Part shown: positions 16,562-26,071 of the stretch, piece after piece
How positions within the stretch are numbered: position 1 is the first letter of the stretch
Layout of the letters: each line of letters starts with the position of its first letter
Source of the DNA: Methylophilus medardicus
GTDB taxonomy: Bacteria > Pseudomonadota > Gammaproteobacteria > Burkholderiales > Methylophilaceae
Length of the DNA stretch: 64,000 nucleotides
Assembly (NCBI RefSeq): GCF_006363955.1
Contig: NZ_CP040948.1
Location: forward strand, 2,046,001-2,110,000
Direction: 5' to 3'
Notes under the pieces: generated by a model
What the model saw: the letters and a program-made list of their open reading frames with translations, nothing else
What the model was told of the DNA's origin: nothing
Database searches by the model: none
Made by a program: the position numbers and the translations under genes

Positions 16562-18634
16562 ATGAGTAACGATCAAGCTTCGAAAAGTAAAGCCTCGGCA
16601 ACCGACCAAGATGTACAGTTAGGGACAGGCGGCGAGTTGCATCAAATGGCAAATGGTGAGCATGCATTGTTGACCACCAATCAAGGTTTGCCGATTTCTG
16701 ACAATCAAAATTCTTTAAAAGCCAGCCCTTTGGGACCTACCTTACTAGAAGACTTTATTTTACGAGAAAAAATAACGCACTTTGACCATGAGCGGATTCC
16801 AGAGCGGATTGTGCATGCACGCGGCTCCGGCGCGCATGGTTACTTTGAACTGACACACTCCTTAGAAAAATATACCACAGCAAAAATTTTGACTGAGCTG
16901 GGCGAAAAAACGCCGCTGTTTACGCGGATTTCTACTGTGGCGGGTGGTTCTGGCTCGGTGGATACGCCGCGAGATGTGCGTGGCTTTGCAACCAAGTTTT
17001 ATACCAAAGAAGGCAATTGGGACTTGGTTGGCAATAATGTGCCGGTATTTTTTATTCAAGACGCGATTAAATTTCCAGACTTGGTGCATGCCATCAAAAT
17101 GGAGCCAGACCGTGGGTTTCCACAAGCAGCCACGGCGCATGATACTTTTTGGGATTATATTTCGCTCACGCCCGAATCCATGCACATGATCATGTGGATT
17201 ATGTCTGACCGCACCATTCCGCGGTCGTTACGCATGATTGAAGGGTTTGGTGTGCACAGCTTTCGTTTAATCAATAGTCAAGGCGAATCCACCTTTGTGA
17301 AGTTTCATTGGCGGCCGCAATTAGGTTTGCAATCGATGGTGTGGGATGAAGCCGTGAAGACCGCTGGCGCGGACCCAGACTTTATGCGCCGTGACCTGTT
17401 TGAGGCGATTGAATCTGGCAATTTCCCTGCATGGGACTTAGCCGTTCAATTGTTTACCGAGGAGGAAGCCGCACAATTTCCGTTTGATCATCTAGACGCC
17501 ACCAAGTTGATCCCCGAAGAGCTGGTGCCTTTGCGAGTGATTGGCCACATGGTGCTAGACCGCTGGCCAAACAATTTTTTTGCAGAGACCGAGCAAGTGG
17601 CTTTTTGCCCCTCACACGTGGTGCCAGGCATTGATTTTTCAAACGATCCATTGTTGCAAGGGCGCTTATTTTCTTATCTTGATACGCAGCTCTCGCGCTT
17701 GGGTTCGCCGAATTTTAATCAGATTCCAATCAACGCGCCAAAGTGCCCATTTGCCAATCACCAACGTGACGGCCATATGCAAATGCAACAACCCGTCGGC
17801 CGAGTGGCTTATGAGCCCAACACACTCTCTAACACCTCGCCCCGCGAAACACCGCAAGGTTTCCGCACAGCCGCTTTGGATGAAAACGGTGTGAAAGGCC
17901 GCGTTCGCCCTGAAAGCTTTGCTGACCATTACAGCCAAGCTAAGCAATTTTTTATCAGCCAACATAGCCATGAGCAATCGCACATTGCATCGGCTTTAAT
18001 CTTCGAACTCTCAAAAGTGGAACATGTATACATCAGAGAAGCGATTGTCGGACATTTAAGAAATATTTCAGAGGATTTAGCCAGCCAGGTAGCGAATGGC
18101 TTGGGCTTGCAACAATTACCGGCGCCCTACCCATCGGCCGTGCGTGCACAAGATTTGCCGCCCTCACCCGCCCTTCAAATCATCGGCAAAATGAAAAATA
18201 CGCTGCAAGGTCGCGCAATCGGCATACTCATCGCCGATGGTTCAGATGCACACACCATTCATGCGATTAAAACCGTTGCCAAAAAATCGGGGGCAACCGT
18301 AAAAATTGTCGCCCCTAAAATTGGCGATGCCACTTTAAGTGATGGTGCGATGCTCAAAGTAGATGGTCAGCTCGCGGGCACGCCATCGATGATGTTTGAC
18401 GCCGTTGCGATTGTTCTGACAAGTGATGCTGCAAATGCACTATTGGAGGATGGCGCTGCAAGAGACTTTGTGAACGATGCTTACAGACACCTAAAAGCGA
18501 TTGCCACAGATGTAGGTGGCGAAAAACTGCTCAACATGCCGAATATCAGCTTTAACGTGAATGGCGATGCGCTTTCAACAGTAGACGCCTTTATCGACGC
18601 TGCTAAAACGCGCTTTTGGGACAGAGAAAAATAA
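16562..18634 (+). CDS. katE: Large-subunit monofunctional catalase (HPII type)
   Basis: A 690-residue heme catalase that turns hydrogen peroxide into water and oxygen. The catalytic His85 is in [12 protein letters not shown], the catalytic Asn in the VGNN segment (about 158), and the heme-ligand Tyr in [14 protein letters not shown] (about 378). The length and the C-terminal flavodoxin-like domain (about 545-690, starting [11 protein letters not shown]) match KatE/HPII, not the 480-residue class. It follows hemerythrin with a 67-nt gap and ends before a strong terminator. Confidence 0.95.
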   Translation: MSNDQASKSKASATDQDVQLGTGGELHQMANGEHALLTTNQGLPISDNQNSLKASPLGPTLLEDFILREKITHFDHERIPERIVHARGSGAHGYFELTHSLEKYTTAKILTELGEKTPLFTRISTVAGGSGSVDTPRDVRGFATKFYTKEGNWDLVGNNVPVFFIQDAIKFPDLVHAIKMEPDRGFPQAATAHDTFWDYISLTPESMHMIMWIMSDRTIPRSLRMIEGFGVHSFRLINSQGESTFVKFHWRPQLGLQSMVWDEAVKTAGADPDFMRRDLFEAIESGNFPAWDLAVQLFTEEEAAQFPFDHLDATKLIPEELVPLRVIGHMVLDRWPNNFFAETEQVAFCPSHVVPGIDFSNDPLLQGRLFSYLDTQLSRLGSPNFNQIPINAPKCPFANHQRDGHMQMQQPVGRVAYEPNTLSNTSPRETPQGFRTAALDENGVKGRVRPESFADHYSQAKQFFISQHSHEQSHIASALIFELSKVEHVYIREAIVGHLRNISEDLASQVANGLGLQQLPAPYPSAVRAQDLPPSPALQIIGKMKNTLQGRAIGILIADGSDAHTIHAIKTVAKKSGATVKIVAPKIGDATLSDGAMLKVDGQLAGTPSMMFDAVAIVLTSDAANALLEDGAARDFVNDAYRHLKAIATDVGGEKLLNMPNISFNVNGDALSTVDAFIDAAKTRFWDREK

Positions 18635-18683
18635 AGCCAAGCTTAGGCTAAAGGATGAAGATGCATTTTATTGAGCAAACCTG

Positions 18684-18736
18684 AAAATACTTGTCTTGCA
18701 GCCAAATAAGAACGTAGTCTGCAAGGCAGGTATTTT
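18684..18736. terminator. Strong intrinsic terminator after catalase
   Basis: An 18-bp stem with two G-U pairs (AAAATACTTGTCTTGCAG at 18684-18701 and its partner at 18719-18736) ends in a T-run. It separates the converging catalase and LON-domain genes. Confidence 0.85.
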
Positions 18737-18830
18737 TACAAATTCAAGCTCAATATGGGTGTGTTTATTGTATGTTGATTGGCGGGATGCTGCGACTTGC
18801 AAAACATCCCCACAAAACTAGGATGATCGA

Positions 18831-19451
18831 TCAGTTAAACTTTTTTGCGTTTAAATTTAATGCATCATGAATCAGCTCTAATCTCACAATTGGGCTATCC
18901 ATCTGCATCAAGCGTTGCTTCTGAATGAGCGGCAAATCAAGTAATTCAACCCATCTATTTGAAACCCATGCCGCATCGTTGTATTCATAAGGCTTAAGAA
19001 TCGGAATATCGCTTTCTGCTATCCCTTGCAAAGGCAACGACTCAATCAGATGTTGCAGGTGTTCACTAACACTTTTCAAATCATCAGGGATCGGGACCTG
19101 CAAATCGTTTTCAATATCCGAAACGTTGCCCATGACAAGACCATCAGCTTGAACAGTAAACCCATTGATATGAATCCTGCGGGTTCCGCGACAGCTCACC
19201 ATAATAATCCCGACAGTTGTCACATCCGCATCTAAAATCTCTAACACAGTCCCCACGCTTGCAAAGGGCAAATGGCTCGATTGATCTGACTGGGTATCTG
19301 GCTGCGCAGCCACAATTGCAAACCCTGTTTGTTCCCGAAGGCAGGCTTTGATCATGTCTAAATACCTCGCCTCAAATATACGCAGATTCATCAGCCCTTT
19401 AGGGCAAACCACTACGTTGAGCGGAAAAAGCGGTAATTGATAGGATTCCAT
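18831..19451 (-). CDS. LON substrate-binding-domain protein
   Basis: A 206-residue stand-alone LON N-terminal domain. The signature LPLFPLNVVVCPKGLMNLRIFEARYLDM spans about residues 6-33 and GTVLEILD lies near 89. No ATPase or protease domain follows, so it is not Lon itself. Proteins like this are common in proteobacteria and may bind peptides; their role is not established. It converges with catalase. Confidence 0.85.
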   Translation of the reverse strand: MESYQLPLFPLNVVVCPKGLMNLRIFEARYLDMIKACLREQTGFAIVAAQPDTQSDQSSHLPFASVGTVLEILDADVTTVGIIMVSCRGTRRIHINGFTVQADGLVMGNVSDIENDLQVPIPDDLKSVSEHLQHLIESLPLQGIAESDIPILKPYEYNDAAWVSNRWVELLDLPLIQKQRLMQMDSPIVRLELIHDALNLNAKKFN

Positions 19452-19795
19452 AACTTGATATGGCTATTTGAGTGCGTTTTCGTTCACGTTTTGCATCATA
19501 AAAAATGTTAAGCGATTAATAACAAAGAGTTACTTTAGGCCACTGTAGCGTAAAAATATTCACCTTTTATCTAGTGTCGAAAATGCCATGAACGTGCCCT
19601 TCTCCACATTTGTCCCTCTCATTAAAAGTGACTTAATTCCGGTAACTGGATTGAGTCTAACTTTACTTTAGGGCAATAAATTTGATTTTTGGCGAAAGTA
19701 GTGGCTGGTGCACCATTGGTGGATAGTTACCGAAGAGGACGAGTGATTGCCACTTTCATCCTCTCCGGCGCACCATACATTTCAAAAAAAAGCGT
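19452..19795. other. 344-bp intergenic region
   Basis: Apart from the promoter of the LON-domain gene and the repeat element at 19707-19774, nothing else is recognised here. Confidence 0.5.
19707..19774. repeat. Structured repeat, second copy
   Basis: GGTGCACC (19707-19714) pairs with GGCGCACC (19767-19774) with one mismatch. Inside, AGAGGA (19734-19739) pairs with TCCTCT (19759-19764) around an AGTG/CACT hairpin (19742-19754). The last 24 nt match 14315-14338 with one difference. It directly follows the molybdopterin oxidoreductase gene read on the minus strand. It may be an RNA element or a small mobile repeat. Confidence 0.5.
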
Positions 19796-21922
19796 TCACA
19801 CTAGCGCGACTTCAACCAGATTATCGCTAAAAGTATTTGAGTGGCCCATGTCTCCATATTCGGCCGAGCTGATGCAATTGACGGTGCCTTTGTTGAGTTG
19901 CCGCCAATAGCCCAAGGTGGCGACCACGATGCCGGGATTGACGTCGGTAGTGACGCGGGCGACGGCTTCAAAAGCCCCCCTGTCGTTGTAGGTCTTGACC
20001 ATGACGCCATCTTCGATGTTGCGTGCGAGTGCATCTAATGGATTGATCATCAGGTATTGCTCGCCTTGCACACGGATTTTGGATGCCATGTTTGCGTAGG
20101 ATGAGTTGATGAAACCATGGCTTTTTGGAGAGATGATGTTGAGTGGGAACCGAGCCGCGAGCGCACCATTGGACTCTACCGTCTCTCGACTTGGCACGTA
20201 GGCCGGGAGTGGGTCGAGATCTTCGCCCGGTTGAAAACCTTCATACATCTGCCTGAAGGGGCCTGCTACGAAGTTCTTAGCGCCTTCTACCATGAACATG
20301 CATTTCCCGGTCGGGGTGGGGAAGTTGCCTTGCCGGTGCGGGGCACGGTCGTCTTTTGTGCCGACATTCAATCGGGCAAAGCCATGCTCACGCATATAGT
20401 TGAGATCTATACCCTTGCAGGCGGCTGCGTCCCAGTCGACATAGTGCTGCAGACATTCGCTGTCGCTCCATTTAAAATTGTCTTCTTCAAAGCCCAAACG
20501 TTGGGCTAAGCGGCGGAATATTTCATTATTGGCCAGAGCTTCTCCGGGTGGATCTATGCATTTGGTGTTGTATGTGAGATATAAGTGACCCCACGATAAG
20601 ATCATGTCCTCTTGTTCTGCGCCCATGGCGGCTGGCAACAGAATATCTGCATAAGCGGCCGTGTCTGAAATGAAATGCTCGGCCACCACGGTGAACAGGT
20701 CTTCGCGCTTTAATCCCTCGATCACCTTGTCGGTTTCAGGCGATTGCGTGACTGGATTGGTGTTCCACACCATGATCGATTTAATCGGCACCGCTAAAGG
20801 TGTTTCGCCAAGGAGCGCTCTCCCCAATTGCAGGATATTCACCACGGGCGTTCCTTCGGGAATGAGGTCTGGCCGGCAAATCACATCAAACTTATAGGGA
20901 TGCTCCCACACTGGAAATTGTAACGCGCCGCCGCCGACATGGCGCCAGGCTCCGATGAGGGCGGGCAAGGAGGTGACGGCGCGGATCGCCTGACTGCCGC
21001 CATAACTACGTTCGAGTGCCACACCGATGCGAATAGCTGCTGGCGGTGTCGTGGCATATTCACGGGCAAATAAGCGAATCTGTTCCGCGGGGACGCCGGT
21101 AATGTCAGCCGCCCATTCTGGCGTACACGCTTTGGCTCTTTCTGCCAGTTCGCTATAGCCCACGGTATATTGATCAACATAATCTTGGTCGACTAACCCC
21201 TCTTCAATGATGACATTCATCATCGCCATGGCCAGTGCGCCATCGGTGCCGGGCTTAGGCGCAATATGCCAATCGGCTTCTTTGGCCGTTTTAGAAGCAA
21301 ATGAATCGACCACCACCACCTTGGCGCCGCGTTTTTGCGCCTCTTTAATAATGTGCCAGTGATGAAGATTGGTTGAGACCGAGTTGCAGGCCCAGATGAC
21401 AATGAAATTGGCATGAATGAAACTTTCAGGATCCACACCGGCGGTTGGCCCGACAGTCAGCAACCAAGCAGTACAAGAGCCTTCACCACAGAAGGTCCTT
21501 TCGCAGACGGTGGCGCCGAGTCTGTTAAAAAAAGCATCCCCGCCATTGAGCCCATGCACCAGCCCCTGATTCCCCAAATAACTGACAGGCAATATGGCAC
21601 GCGGGCCATCCGCCTTAATCAGCGCTTGCCAACGATCAACAATGGTATCCAAGGCCTCATCCCAGGAGATGCGCTCAAACTGTTTAGTCCCTTTGGGCCC
21701 TACCCGCTTCATGGGATAAAGAAGACGATCTGGATGATAATGCCGCTTTTCGTAATCCTTTAATTTCACGCACAAGCCACCGCGTGTCATCGGATGGTCA
21801 GGGTTGCCTGAGACCGATATCAACTCACCATTTTTGACATGAAACTGCATTGAGCAGGTATCGGGACAATCATGAGGACAACCACCATGAAACGTTTGAA
21901 TGACCTCTGCAACATTATTCAT
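19796..21922 (-). CDS. Molybdopterin (bis-MGD) oxidoreductase with [4Fe-4S] cluster
   Basis: A 708-residue DMSO-reductase-family enzyme. The cluster-binding cysteines are Cys15, 19, 23 and 51 (GGCPHDCPDTC ... GGLCVK). A molybdopterin domain and the dinucleotide-binding C-terminal domain (from about 590) are complete. It has no Tat or Sec signal, so it is cytoplasmic. The substrate is unknown: stand-alone relatives are annotated as oxidoreductase or formate-dehydrogenase-like. It lacks a partner electron-transfer gene in the window. Confidence 0.88.
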   Translation of the reverse strand: MNNVAEVIQTFHGGCPHDCPDTCSMQFHVKNGELISVSGNPDHPMTRGGLCVKLKDYEKRHYHPDRLLYPMKRVGPKGTKQFERISWDEALDTIVDRWQALIKADGPRAILPVSYLGNQGLVHGLNGGDAFFNRLGATVCERTFCGEGSCTAWLLTVGPTAGVDPESFIHANFIVIWACNSVSTNLHHWHIIKEAQKRGAKVVVVDSFASKTAKEADWHIAPKPGTDGALAMAMMNVIIEEGLVDQDYVDQYTVGYSELAERAKACTPEWAADITGVPAEQIRLFAREYATTPPAAIRIGVALERSYGGSQAIRAVTSLPALIGAWRHVGGGALQFPVWEHPYKFDVICRPDLIPEGTPVVNILQLGRALLGETPLAVPIKSIMVWNTNPVTQSPETDKVIEGLKREDLFTVVAEHFISDTAAYADILLPAAMGAEQEDMILSWGHLYLTYNTKCIDPPGEALANNEIFRRLAQRLGFEEDNFKWSDSECLQHYVDWDAAACKGIDLNYMREHGFARLNVGTKDDRAPHRQGNFPTPTGKCMFMVEGAKNFVAGPFRQMYEGFQPGEDLDPLPAYVPSRETVESNGALAARFPLNIISPKSHGFINSSYANMASKIRVQGEQYLMINPLDALARNIEDGVMVKTYNDRGAFEAVARVTTDVNPGIVVATLGYWRQLNKGTVNCISSAEYGDMGHSNTFSDNLVEVALV

Positions 21923-22449
21923 ATTTCACTCCAATCGCTAGGCTAAATGCAGTTTTATTTTAAGAAAGCCAACCCAAGACAGGTCTGTCTGTTCGATATA
22001 CTATACGCCTTGCGCTAGAAACACAATGCTGCGGGGGGAGTGCAACTGATTGCGCACAACACCCGAGTTGATGACCGCATACACGCATGACTACCGCAGT
22101 AGAATAATGCGACCAATCAGTGTGTTAAGTAAAGGCCAACCAACAATAACGTTAAGCGGTCTGGTGGTCTGTTTAGGATGCAAACTCACACAATATCAAG
22201 CTTAAATCTTCAATGCCTAGCGTCAGGCTCATGAGCGCATCCTTCAAAAAACAAAAAGCCAAGCTAGTGATGACTAACTTGGCTTTTTAAGGATACTTTT
22301 CTGGCTATTTTTTAATGGCGGATGCAGTTGAACCCGATGGCGTTGGATGCATGAAAAACTCAATTTTGATTATTTTTGGTGCATCAGTGCCTGCATACAT
22401 GTAAGCCTATCTTTTGGGTGAGAGCGCCATCGGTTTTATGACTACCCTT
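21923..22449. other. Intergenic region with one terminator
   Basis: It holds the promoter of the molybdopterin enzyme and the terminator of the OmpA gene (22253-22288). No protein frame in it looks real. Confidence 0.5.
22253..22288 (-). terminator. Intrinsic terminator of the DUF4398-OmpA operon
   Basis: AAAAAGCCAAG (22253-22263) and CTTGGCTTTTT (22278-22288) form an 11-bp stem, read on the minus strand as the end of the lipoprotein operon 160 nt upstream. Confidence 0.8.
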
Positions 22450-23400
22450 TTAATTTGCAGGCGTGCGAGGGTTCTCAATGATCACTTCCACGCGGCGGTT
22501 CAACTGGCGCCCGGATGCGCTGTCGTTGCCGGCAACAGGAGAAACTTCACCCTTGCCAGCGGTCACAACGCGATCTGAAGCCACCCCTTGCTTCATCAGC
22601 CAACCTTTGACGGCATCAGCGCGACGTTGCGATAAAGCCTGATTGTAGTCGGCGTTACCCACCGTATCGGTGTGGCCTTCGATAATCACGGAACGGTCTG
22701 GATATTGATTGAGGAACGTCGCGAGTTTGGCAAGGTTGGTGGCTGCGCCACTTTTGAGTACCGATTTGTCTGTATCAAACAGCACGTCGCCGAGCGTGAC
22801 AACCAGACCGCGCTCGGTGGGTTTTGCATTGAGCGCGGCAATCTGCAGTTGCAAATCATCGGACTTCTGCTGGGCGGCGGCTGCCGTCTGTTGCGCATTG
22901 GCAGTGTCCTGTTGCGCAGCCAGTGTTTTCATGCGTTCAGCTTCGGCACGGCTGCGGGCGTTATCGGCCTCTTTTTGCGCCGCTAATGCCTGTATACGCG
23001 CAGCATCCGCATTACTGCGGGCCGCATCAGCTTCTTGTGTGCGTGAATCAAGGCGTGCACTCTCGCGTTGCTGGCTCAATGCCGTGCGCTGCACAACTAA
23101 CTGCCGACTTTCGGCCAAGGCTTGTGCGGTATCCACCTTGCTTTCGGCAAGATACATCAGATGTGCCGTTCTTTCTTTGTCCCCTGAGGATGCCTCTGCC
23201 GCACGTAATGCGTCTTCTGCATCCTTGATCGCCACGGGCGCTTGACTAGCGAGTGGCTGATCAGCCTGCAACTTGGTCAACTTGATACGTGCATTGTTTA
23301 CCACCTCTGGTTGAACGGGCTTGGCGGCACAGGCCACCAAAAAGAGCGATGCCAGTGCAGTCGCGATCAACACGCCAGGTCGCTGCATTGTTGTTTTCAT
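22450..23400 (-). CDS. OmpA-family lipoprotein with DUF4398 and coiled coil
   Basis: A 316-residue lipoprotein. Signal and lipobox LVAC end at Cys24. A DUF4398-like region and an Ala/Gln/Arg-rich coiled coil (about 60-190) lead to the OmpA peptidoglycan-binding domain (about 205-310, with EGHTDTVGNADYNQ and SQRRADAVKGWL). It anchors the outer membrane to peptidoglycan. It overlaps the upstream DUF4398 lipoprotein gene by 4 nt, so they form an operon and probably a complex. Confidence 0.92.
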   Translation of the reverse strand: MKTTMQRPGVLIATALASLFLVACAAKPVQPEVVNNARIKLTKLQADQPLASQAPVAIKDAEDALRAAEASSGDKERTAHLMYLAESKVDTAQALAESRQLVVQRTALSQQRESARLDSRTQEADAARSNADAARIQALAAQKEADNARSRAEAERMKTLAAQQDTANAQQTAAAAQQKSDDLQLQIAALNAKPTERGLVVTLGDVLFDTDKSVLKSGAATNLAKLATFLNQYPDRSVIIEGHTDTVGNADYNQALSQRRADAVKGWLMKQGVASDRVVTAGKGEVSPVAGNDSASGRQLNRRVEVIIENPRTPAN

Positions 23401-23807
23401 TTTTGTTCTCCAGTCTTACGTTTCATTTCAAGCTTGAGGGTATCGGTACCTTTTTGCATTTGCTCGTTGACCACACGCGCTTTAGCCACTTCGGCGCGCG
23501 CGGAAGCCAATTCAGCATCCGCTCTGGCCTCTTGGGCGAGTCGCTGAGCGAGGACCATTTTTTCGGCCTGCACTGCGCTTTTGGCTGCCGAGAGTTTGTC
23601 GCGCGCTGCGCTTAATTCAACAGAAGCATAATCGGCCACATTGGCGCGCTCTGCACCGGCAATGGCTTGTTCGGCCGCATGCAAAGCCAATGTTGGCGGC
23701 TGGGGCGTTGAGGCGCAGCCACCCACTAACAATAATGCACTGAATAAAGAGGCTAAGCCGATGCGGTTGCTTGGTTTTGCCGTGGGTAAAGGGATCGCGT
23801 GTGCCAT
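23397..23807 (-). CDS. DUF4398 lipoprotein
   Basis: A 136-residue lipoprotein. A signal peptide with lipobox LVGGC at about residue 31 precedes an Ala/Glu/Lys-rich helical DUF4398 domain (SVELSAARDKLSAAKSAVQ) resembling the first half of the downstream OmpA-family protein. The ATGA overlap with that gene indicates coupling. Function beyond the envelope is unknown. Confidence 0.88.
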   Translation of the reverse strand: MAHAIPLPTAKPSNRIGLASLFSALLLVGGCASTPQPPTLALHAAEQAIAGAERANVADYASVELSAARDKLSAAKSAVQAEKMVLAQRLAQEARADAELASARAEVAKARVVNEQMQKGTDTLKLEMKRKTGEQK

Positions 23808-24140
23808 GTCATTCTCCTAGTGTGTTTCGATGCACTGGGTGCCCGAATACCCAGTAGTGTCACAGGTTAGCGTCGAAACCACCGTGCACTGGCGAACATA
23901 TGGCGCTGGGTGGCAGATTGGACTAACTGCTCACGCATGCTGGGCCTATGTCTATGACAAGTACGCTTGCTGCAAACAGTCTGAATTTTATTGCTGAAAG
24001 ACAGCAGGATCGCGAGAACGCATGATGCGCGCTGAGCGCTTGCTGAGCAGCATCGGCCGAACATTCGTGCTGAAAGTTTGCTTGTATTTGAAGCCAACAG
24101 CCCCTATAGTCACCGCACGCAAATAATGGAAAGACAACCT
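23808..24140. other. Divergent promoter region
   Basis: A 333-bp gap between the divergent DUF4398 and 24141 genes. A 7-bp hairpin (ACTGGGT at 23834-23840 with ACCCAGT at 23849-23855) lies close to the lipoprotein start. Nothing else is recognised. Confidence 0.4.
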
Positions 24141-24392
24141 ATGAAAAAAATATTGGTGAACGTGCAAGTGGAACTAGATGTCCCTGACACCTGGCAGTTG
24201 GTAGAGCATCCTGACGAGGTGCAAGCGATTAAGCTGGAAGATGGGCGCTTTATGTATATGAGTTTTTTACCGATGTTTACCACCGACCCTAATGCGGGGG
24301 CGGAATGGTCTAGCGAGTGCACGGATGCGTTCAGTGAAGAGATTTTAGATATGGTCGCAGACGAAGAAGTGTTGATGAAAGTTGAAACGTAA
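24141..24392 (+). CDS. Small acidic hypothetical protein
   Basis: An 83-residue protein starting MKKILVNVQVELDVPDTW; an alternative ATG lies 15 nt upstream (24126). It is acidic, without signal or membrane segments. The N-terminal VNVQVELDVPDTWQLVEHPD pattern is conserved-looking but I do not recognise a family. It stands alone between divergent lipoprotein genes and a convergent hydrolase. Confidence 0.65.
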   Translation: MKKILVNVQVELDVPDTWQLVEHPDEVQAIKLEDGRFMYMSFLPMFTTDPNAGAEWSSECTDAFSEEILDMVADEEVLMKVET

Positions 24393-24465
24393 CGCCAACA
24401 TCACCTTACCGCAGATCAGCAGAGTGAGGAAAAAAACGCTGCTGAATCAACCCCATAGACTATTA

Positions 24466-25341
24466 CTAATTGGCACTTGCTGAATACCCTGAGTACCTTT
24501 TGCTAGCCTGATAAAGTTGGTCGTTGGTGACTGCCGGTTTACAAAATGCATGAATCGCTGTGGCTAAACGGTCAGGCGCATCATAAGGCAGCTCATGGCC
24601 TGCGTCCGCAATCAGTTGATATTGCAGATCAGGGTTGAGGGCATGCAGCGCACGTGCTGATTCAGTCGACACAATGCCTTCGTTACCCAGCAGCAATAAG
24701 GTTGGCACATAGATATTACGCACCAACTCATCAAACTCGGGGTGTGGCGGAACTAACACATCAAAAGCGCGCGGGTTGGTTCTGAATTTGGCTTGCACCA
24801 GATGTTCAACAAGCTCAGAGGAGCGATAGCGGTTTTTGAGTTTGGCCTCGGTGAATAAGTCTGCTTTGCTGGCTCGTAATAACTGACGATGCTGTTTCAC
24901 CGCCTCACGATCATCTAGCTGATATTGCCACTCCGGGCTGATGAAGTTGGGCTCGGCCAGCACGATGCCCTCAATCGCAAACCCCAAACGACTGGCAACC
25001 ATGGCTGCGGTCATGCCACCCATTGAATGCCCCAGCAGATACGGCGACTGAATGTTGAGTGTTCTAATCAATTCGATGACATCATTGGCATGGTCTTGGT
25101 AGGTATAGCCATGCAGTGGCGCACTCGACTGACCATGGCCGCGCGCATCTGGCATGATGATGTCGAAGTGTGCTTCGAGTTCACGGGCCAATTGCGACCA
25201 GCAAGCACCACTTGCCGTTAAGTCATGCAGTGCAATTAATGTGGGTTTGTTGCCACCCGTTCTTAAATAGTGAATATTGAGCCCGTTTACGCGGCAAACT
25301 GCATTCGTCCAGTGTGCTGAAATAATGTTTTTACGTGTCAT
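24466..25341 (-). CDS. Alpha/beta-hydrolase fold protein
   Basis: A 291-residue hydrolase. Motifs: oxyanion HD in ALHDLTASG (39-40), nucleophile Ser106 in LGHSMGGM, and catalytic His in DAGHELPYD (about 267). DARGHGQSS at 65-73 is typical of esterase, haloperoxidase and related enzymes; the substrate is unknown. The start lies 2 nt after the stop of the UmuD-like gene, so the two are probably co-transcribed, which is an odd partner for a hydrolase. Confidence 0.9.
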   Translation of the reverse strand: MTRKNIISAHWTNAVCRVNGLNIHYLRTGGNKPTLIALHDLTASGACWSQLARELEAHFDIIMPDARGHGQSSAPLHGYTYQDHANDVIELIRTLNIQSPYLLGHSMGGMTAAMVASRLGFAIEGIVLAEPNFISPEWQYQLDDREAVKQHRQLLRASKADLFTEAKLKNRYRSSELVEHLVQAKFRTNPRAFDVLVPPHPEFDELVRNIYVPTLLLLGNEGIVSTESARALHALNPDLQYQLIADAGHELPYDAPDRLATAIHAFCKPAVTNDQLYQASKRYSGYSASAN

Positions 25342-25343
25342 GA

Positions 25344-25964
25344 TTAAAACCTTCTGAAAGATCCAGTGACCACACCCCAGACCGAAAATTGCATCTGGCC
25401 CTGAATAAGGATGGGAGCATATTGACCCGAGCTGTTGGCAGGCAACAGTTTCGGATCGCCATTTTTCTGTTTCGCTAATATTTTGATGGTGAACGCGCCA
25501 TCCACCATTGCCAGCACGATATCGCCGATCGCGGCCTGTTTCTTTTTATTCACAATCGCTTTGTCACCCGGGATCAACCCTGCCTCAATCATCGATTCGC
25601 CCTGAATAGTGACAAAAAAAGTACTAGACGGGTCATCAATCAGATAGCCGTTCGGGTCCATCCGCGACGCTTCGTCACTGTCGGCTGGCGCCGGCAAACC
25701 AGCCGGCACTTTGGATTGATACAAAGGTAAATGTAAGGCCTCAGACGCCTGTGCAAGTTGGGTAAACTCCCCCACCCTATCTAGATGATTGGCAATTTCA
25801 TCTAAGCGCTGCTTTTTGGCATAAGCGTCGAGAAAACTAAGAATGATCGGCTTTTGACTGTCTGGCACACGCATGACCGTCGTATTTTCCCGATAAAGCC
25901 CTGAGCCAACCTTGCGGCCGGAGCCGGGTCTTTTACCACCATTTTGTTTGTCATTCAGCGTCAT
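25344..25964 (-). CDS. UmuD/LexA-like S24 self-cleaving protein with N-terminal extension (copy 2)
   Basis: A 206-residue paralogue of the protein at 54-677. The frame is also open to a TTG at 25988, but that lies inside the operator repeats; with the ATG at 25964 the two proteins align residue for residue: Ala88-Gly89 in KVPAGLPAP, Ser124 in QGESMIEAGL, Lys161 in AFTIK, and GSGRKVGSG at 14-22. This settles the start. It carries the same tandem TTGTNACAA sites upstream and is followed by a coupled alpha/beta hydrolase gene instead of the unknown gene that follows copy 1. A damage-triggered repressor role is inferred. Confidence 0.88.
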   Translation of the reverse strand: MTLNDKQNGGKRPGSGRKVGSGLYRENTTVMRVPDSQKPIILSFLDAYAKKQRLDEIANHLDRVGEFTQLAQASEALHLPLYQSKVPAGLPAPADSDEASRMDPNGYLIDDPSSTFFVTIQGESMIEAGLIPGDKAIVNKKKQAAIGDIVLAMVDGAFTIKILAKQKNGDPKLLPANSSGQYAPILIQGQMQFSVWGVVTGSFRRF

Positions 25965-25967
25965 GCG

Positions 25968-26009
25968 AATTATTGTAACAACAATCAAGAATTATTGTAA
26001 CAACAATCA
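25968..26009. promoter_or_regulatory. Tandem operator-like repeats upstream of UmuD-like copy 2
   Basis: AATTATTGTAACAACAATCA occurs twice, at 25968-25987 and 25990-26009, a 22-bp period (two helical turns). The core TATTGTAACAA is shared with 682-723. The repeats begin 3 bp before the ATG at 25964, so bound protein would block both transcription and initiation. Confidence 0.75.
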
Positions 26010-26071
26010 GTTTATTTTTTATAGAAAGGAATCTCCAAAAAATAAAAACCCAACTCGACAACCCAGACACC

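Noticed and set aside
25965-25988. TTG start for UmuD-like copy 2
   Set aside because: It lies inside the operator repeat, and the ATG at 25964 aligns the paralogues exactly.
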